45,604 bases of DNA from NCBI GenBank assembly GCA_039028635.1, contig JBCCHV010000057.1:1-45604 (forward strand). The letters run 5' to 3'. This document shows positions 42,932-45,604 of the stretch, one piece after another. The position numbers and the translations under genes are program-made. The stretch is from Acidobacteriota bacterium. Its GTDB lineage: Bacteria; Acidobacteriota; Thermoanaerobaculia; Multivoradales; JBCCEF01. Within the stretch, counting starts at the first letter, position 1. Each line of letters opens with the position of its first letter. Below the pieces are notes generated by a model that saw only the letters and a list, made by a program, of their open reading frames with translations, made no database searches and was not told where the DNA came from.

Positions 42932-43960
42932 TCAAGGCGCCGCGCCGCGCGGCCGCCAGGCGGCCATGCCATCGAGTCCCGGACGCCGGGTCAGGCGGCG
43001 GATGTCGCGGCCGGCGCGATCGCACACGAACAGCTCGCGATCGTCGTCGATCTCACGGCTGAAAACGATCCAACGGCCGTCCGGAGAGTAGCTGGCGCGG
43101 TACTGCTCGACGGCACCGTTGTCGTTGTCCCAGGGATCGATCAAGGCGGTCTTGGTGAAGCCCGCCTCCTCCGCTGCCGACGACTGCAGGACTCGTCGCG
43201 GGCTATCTCCTCCGGCGGCTGCCAGCTCGTAGAGCTCGAAGCTGCCGTCGCGGTTCGAGTAAAACAACAGGTGCCGGCCATCCGGCGACCAGGCGGGAGC
43301 CAGATTCCAGCCCTTGCCAGAGGTCAACTGGCGGCGGTCTTTGCCGGCCCGGTCCACCGTGTAGAGGTGGACACTGTCATCGCTCTCGCGAAAGCCGGCG
43401 AAGGCGATGCGTTCGCCGTCGGGAGAGGCCACCGGCGCAATCTCGTAGAGGTCCGGCGTGGCGGCTCCGATGCGACCGGACTTCTGCGAACGCAGCGGCA
43501 CCCGGTAGAGATCGAAGTCGCGAATCATCACCACCGTTTCACCGTCCGGCGCGAAGCTGGGATCGAACTCGTAGTTTCGCGGGCTGCCTCCCGGCAAGTT
43601 GCTGACTCGCCGCGCGTTGCCGCCGTCGGCATCCATCACCCAGGGATGCCAGCCGCCCTTGCGATAGGACTCGAAGACGATGCGCTCACCGTCCGGGGAC
43701 CATTGCGGATAGTGGTCGGGGCGGCTGCCGGAGCGGCCGACGGGTCGAATCTCACCGCCACCCAGCTCGAGCAGGTAGAGCTGGCCCTTGCCGCCGTGCT
43801 CACTGTAGAAGAGGATCTCGCCCTGCGGTTCCGCCGCCTGCGCCGGCGCCGGACCGAAGTAGAGCATGAGGATCAGCAGGGCCAACCCGAGCGGGATCGA
43901 GCCTCGCCCAGGGCGTCGCCACGTGCCAACGGAAGCTCGGAGTGCGCGCACGGTATCCAT
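42932..43960 (-). CDS. Exported TolB-like beta-propeller (PD40 repeats)
   Basis: This 342-aa protein has a signal peptide (IPLGLALLILMLYFGPAPAQA) and then at least five PD40 blades with the SPDGxxI/VxF pattern: WSPDGERIVFES, FAPDGETVVMI, ASPDGERIAFAG, WSPDGRHLLFYSN and YSPDGRWIVFSRE. It lacks the N-terminal TolB domain, so it is a stand-alone propeller, probably a periplasmic binding or interaction protein. The next gene upstream on the same strand is the RdgC-like gene, 42 bp away. Confidence 0.85.
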   Translation of the reverse strand: MDTVRALRASVGTWRRPGRGSIPLGLALLILMLYFGPAPAQAAEPQGEILFYSEHGGKGQLYLLELGGGEIRPVGRSGSRPDHYPQWSPDGERIVFESYRKGGWHPWVMDADGGNARRVSNLPGGSPRNYEFDPSFAPDGETVVMIRDFDLYRVPLRSQKSGRIGAATPDLYEIAPVASPDGERIAFAGFRESDDSVHLYTVDRAGKDRRQLTSGKGWNLAPAWSPDGRHLLFYSNRDGSFELYELAAAGGDSPRRVLQSSAAEEAGFTKTALIDPWDNDNGAVEQYRASYSPDGRWIVFSREIDDDRELFVCDRAGRDIRRLTRRPGLDGMAAWRPRGAAP

Positions 43961-44002
43961 GCCCCAGAGCTACGCCCTGCCGGCCGGGAAGTTCCGCCGC
44001 GA

Positions 44003-44926
44003 TCAGTTCTGGGTCTCGGAGCGGCGTGCCTTGGGCTTGAGGCTCGAGTACTTGCGGTCGAGCAGCTCGTAGACGTCGGCAATCTTTTCGAGACGCTCGT
44101 CGAGGAGGTCGGTCCAGTGGTCGTGGCGACCGGTTTCGATCCGCAAGCTGCCGATGCGCCAGGAGAGGGCGTCGAAGCGAAAGCCGCTCTCCCCCGCCAC
44201 CAGCTTGGCGGCCAGCACTTCGGCATCGCGCTCGACATAGCGGCGCAGATCGTTGAGCACCGCCCCGGTGAGAGTGATGCGGGCATCGCGGGTCTGCAGC
44301 CGAACGTAGCCGCTCTCGGGCTCCACCATGATGTCCCGGTCACCCAGCAGGTTGCGCAGAAAGCGGCAGCCGAGGATCGACTGGCCGGGCTCGGTGGTCT
44401 CGACGATCTCGCCATCGACCTCGGGCTCGTCGAGGTCGATCCAGGGGGTCTTGTAGTCGGCGACGACGTCGATCTGCCGCATCAGCTGGAGCACCGTTCC
44501 GAGGTAGGCCTTGGCGGTGCTGCCGACGTAGACCAGGTCGCCGTCGATGCAGCCTTCGATGATGTGGCTGCGCGGCGAAGACTGAACGATCAGCTCTTCC
44601 TCCGCCAGCTCGCGCAGCCGCTTGCGCTTCTTGGGACCGACGAAGGGCGCCCCGGTCTCCTCCATCTCGGTCTGCACCAGCAGCTTGAGCCGCTCCTTGA
44701 CGGCGATCGGGTCCGGGCGCAGCTTGTCGATGCGCACCCGGAAGGCGTAACGCCGCGTTCCCACTTCCCAGGGCGCCCCCGGCTCGAAGGGAATGAAGCC
44801 GACCGCCTCGCGCACCTCCGAGCCGGCCATGATGCCGTGGAAGGCGGCGCGCTCGAAGTCGGGCGGTTCCGGGGCATGGACGAGGTTGAAGCGGGTCACG
44901 CTGGCGGAGCCGCTGATCAAGGCCAT
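44003..44926 (-). CDS. RdgC-like protein (tentative)
   Basis: This 307-aa protein has no signal peptide. The N terminus (MALISGSASVTRFNLVHAPE), a central KKRKRLRELAEEELIVQSSP segment, then HIIEGCIDGDLVYVGSTAKAY and a C-terminal GFRFDALSWRIGSLRIE follow the pattern and length (about 303 aa) of RdgC, a DNA-binding ring protein linked to recombination in proteobacteria. This is pattern recognition only, without an alignment. Start: AAGGA lies six to seven nt before the ATG at 44926; the longer frame to 44998 has no support. It is followed by the TolB-like gene. Confidence 0.6.
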   Translation of the reverse strand: MALISGSASVTRFNLVHAPEPPDFERAAFHGIMAGSEVREAVGFIPFEPGAPWEVGTRRYAFRVRIDKLRPDPIAVKERLKLLVQTEMEETGAPFVGPKKRKRLRELAEEELIVQSSPRSHIIEGCIDGDLVYVGSTAKAYLGTVLQLMRQIDVVADYKTPWIDLDEPEVDGEIVETTEPGQSILGCRFLRNLLGDRDIMVEPESGYVRLQTRDARITLTGAVLNDLRRYVERDAEVLAAKLVAGESGFRFDALSWRIGSLRIETGRHDHWTDLLDERLEKIADVYELLDRKYSSLKPKARRSETQN

Positions 44927-45017
44927 CTCGAGTCCTTCTCGGGTGGTGGAGGGTCGATCGGAAGCATCGGCGAAAGCGGGAGAGTACCACCATCTCACGG
45001 TGGCGATCGGCCACCCG

Positions 45018-45235
45018 CTAGCAGGCTGCTGAAAAGTCCGCTTTGCGGCTTTTCCAGCGCTGCTAGCTGTTTATTTCAGGGGGCTAAGCGCCCCCCCTCG
45101 CCCGAAAAAGTGCGATTTTCGGCGGCCCGCGTAGGGGCTCACCCCGTCCAGGGCTCACCCCGTCTCACGGCTTCGCCGCCGGGCCCTCTCGGGCCCGGAC
45201 GCAGGTTGCCGATGAGTTTTTCAGCAACCTGCTAG
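45018..45235. repeat. MITE-like element with terminal inverted repeats (copy 2)
   Basis: This 218-bp element begins CTAGCAGGCTGCTGAAAAG and ends with the inverse of CTAGCAGGTTGCTGAAAAA. Internal hairpins are GGGGGGC/GCCCCCC-like (near 45080), CCGAAAA/TTTTCGG (around 45105) and GGGCCC/GGGCCC (near 45185). Its last 60 bp are nearly identical to copy 1 at 34359. It lies between the divergent RdgC-like and hydrolase genes. The only open frames in it are short shadows. Confidence 0.75.
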
Positions 45236-45264
45236 CCGACGACCGCGGGATGCCGACCGCGGGA

Positions 45265-45270
45265 TAGAGT
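45265..45270 (+). promoter_or_regulatory. -10-like box TAGAGT for a probably leaderless transcript
   Basis: TAGAGT is followed by cccgcc and then the ATG at 45277. It sits at the end of a direct repeat GACCGCGGGAT (45241-45251 and 45255-45265). No SD is present. Confidence 0.3.
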
Positions 45271-45276
45271 CCCGCC

Positions 45277-45604
45277 ATGACCAGCGACACCCGATCCCTG
45301 CGCTTCGCGATCCCCGAGATCGACCAGGAGGTCTCGGCCCTCCTCGACCTGCCGGAGAATCCCCGAGCCCTGCTACTCCTCGCCCACGGCGCCGGCGCCG
45401 GCATGCAGCACCGCTTCTTCGAAGCCCTGGTGCCGCGTCTGACGGCGGCGGATCTGGGCGTCTTTCGCTATCAGTTTCCCTACATGGAGAAGGGCCGTCG
45501 GGCGCCCGATCGTGCCCCCAAGCTGGAGGCGACGGTGCGCGCCCCCCGCCCCCCCGCGGGGCCGGCCAGCCCCCACCAGCCCCGACAACCCCGCGGCAAA
45601 AACA
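45277..45604 (+). CDS. Alpha/beta-hydrolase family protein, 3' end missing and probably corrupted
   Basis: The frame opens with an N terminus leading to LLLLAHGAGAGMQHRFFEAL, then VFRYQFPYMEKGRRAPDRAPK. This is the opening of the small alpha/beta-hydrolase family (TEX30/KANL3-like) in which the nucleophile motif GGKSMGG follows shortly after. The last 60 bases become runs of C and encode a Pro-rich stretch with no match to that pattern, though GKN at the edge may be a damaged version of it. The frame runs off the window. Substrate is unknown; the protein is cytoplasmic. Confidence 0.7.
   Translation, partial: MTSDTRSLRFAIPEIDQEVSALLDLPENPRALLLLAHGAGAGMQHRFFEALVPRLTAADLGVFRYQFPYMEKGRRAPDRAPKLEATVRAPRPPAGPASPHQPRQPRGKN

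Noticed and set aside
45241-45265. Direct repeat GACCGCGGGAT as a regulator site
   Set aside because: There are only two 11-bp copies at 14-bp spacing in GC-rich DNA; this may be a small duplication. It is noted with the promoter only.
1-45604. tRNA/rRNA genes or riboswitches
   Set aside because: No cloverleaf-like segment with T-loop consensus and no recognisable riboswitch core was found by eye in the intergenic regions.

Overview
The window is a GC-rich bacterial chromosomal segment (very high GC by eye) with dense, short-operon gene order. Most signs point to a diderm environmental bacterium, probably an Acidobacteriota member of the Thermoanaerobaculia type. These signs are several lipoproteins and signal-peptide proteins, an MltA murein lytic transglycosylase, a DUF1501/DUF1800 pair, sulfatase-like proteins with TPR tails, PQQ-type beta-propellers, and secreted proteases ending in a GFE-x-GNTSAW tail. 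The taxonomic call is inference from gene style and was not searched. I see no tRNA, rRNA, CRISPR array, phage or intact insertion sequence.

Layout. 1-1.1 kb: the tail of an unknown gene, then an RRM RNA-binding protein that appears to start at ATT, then a strong terminator. 1.1-4.1 kb: a secreted PDZ protein divergent from a sensor kinase/response regulator pair. 4.1-4.7 kb: a three-unit tandem repeat full of hairpins. 4.7-8.1 kb: recQ and a sulfatase-like lipoprotein. 8.2-11.9 kb: glycerate kinase, a secreted amidohydrolase and a secreted PQQ beta-propeller. 11.9-15.5 kb: an operon of a membrane-anchored beta-propeller, pepQ (Xaa-Pro dipeptidase) and a Cys-rich repeat protein. 15.6-16.9 kb: an amino-acid permease. 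16.9-23.8 kb: a five-gene envelope operon (sulfatase-like-TPR, THUMP methyltransferase, DUF2147, nucleotide-pyrophosphatase-like lipoprotein, MltA). 24.0-29.5 kb: a large secreted metalloprotease and another sulfatase-like-TPR protein. 29.7-32.5 kb: an alpha/beta-hydrolase-methyltransferase fusion with an O-methyltransferase. 32.6-36.2 kb: lepA, a DMT exporter and truC. 36.2-41.0 kb: DUF1800/DUF1501 and a metzincin-like protease. 41.0-45.6 kb: an LCAT-like lipoprotein, ytoQ, a TolB-like propeller, an RdgC-like protein, and a broken alpha/beta hydrolase at the window end.

What ties it together. The main theme is envelope and secreted biology. Three unrelated exported proteins (fungalysin-like protease, DUF1501 protein, metzincin) share a near-identical C-terminal tail, IF[AV]DGFE[SR]GNT[ST]AW, which looks like an uncharacterised sorting or anchoring tag. 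Three paralogous 'sulfatases' carry Thr where true sulfatases carry the formylglycine Cys/Ser, so they are probably not classical sulfatases. Two hairpin-rich repeat families share a core sequence; one has terminal inverted repeats and abuts the lepA stop codon. Several genes have a TAnnnT box 6-8 nt before the start codon, suggesting leaderless mRNAs.
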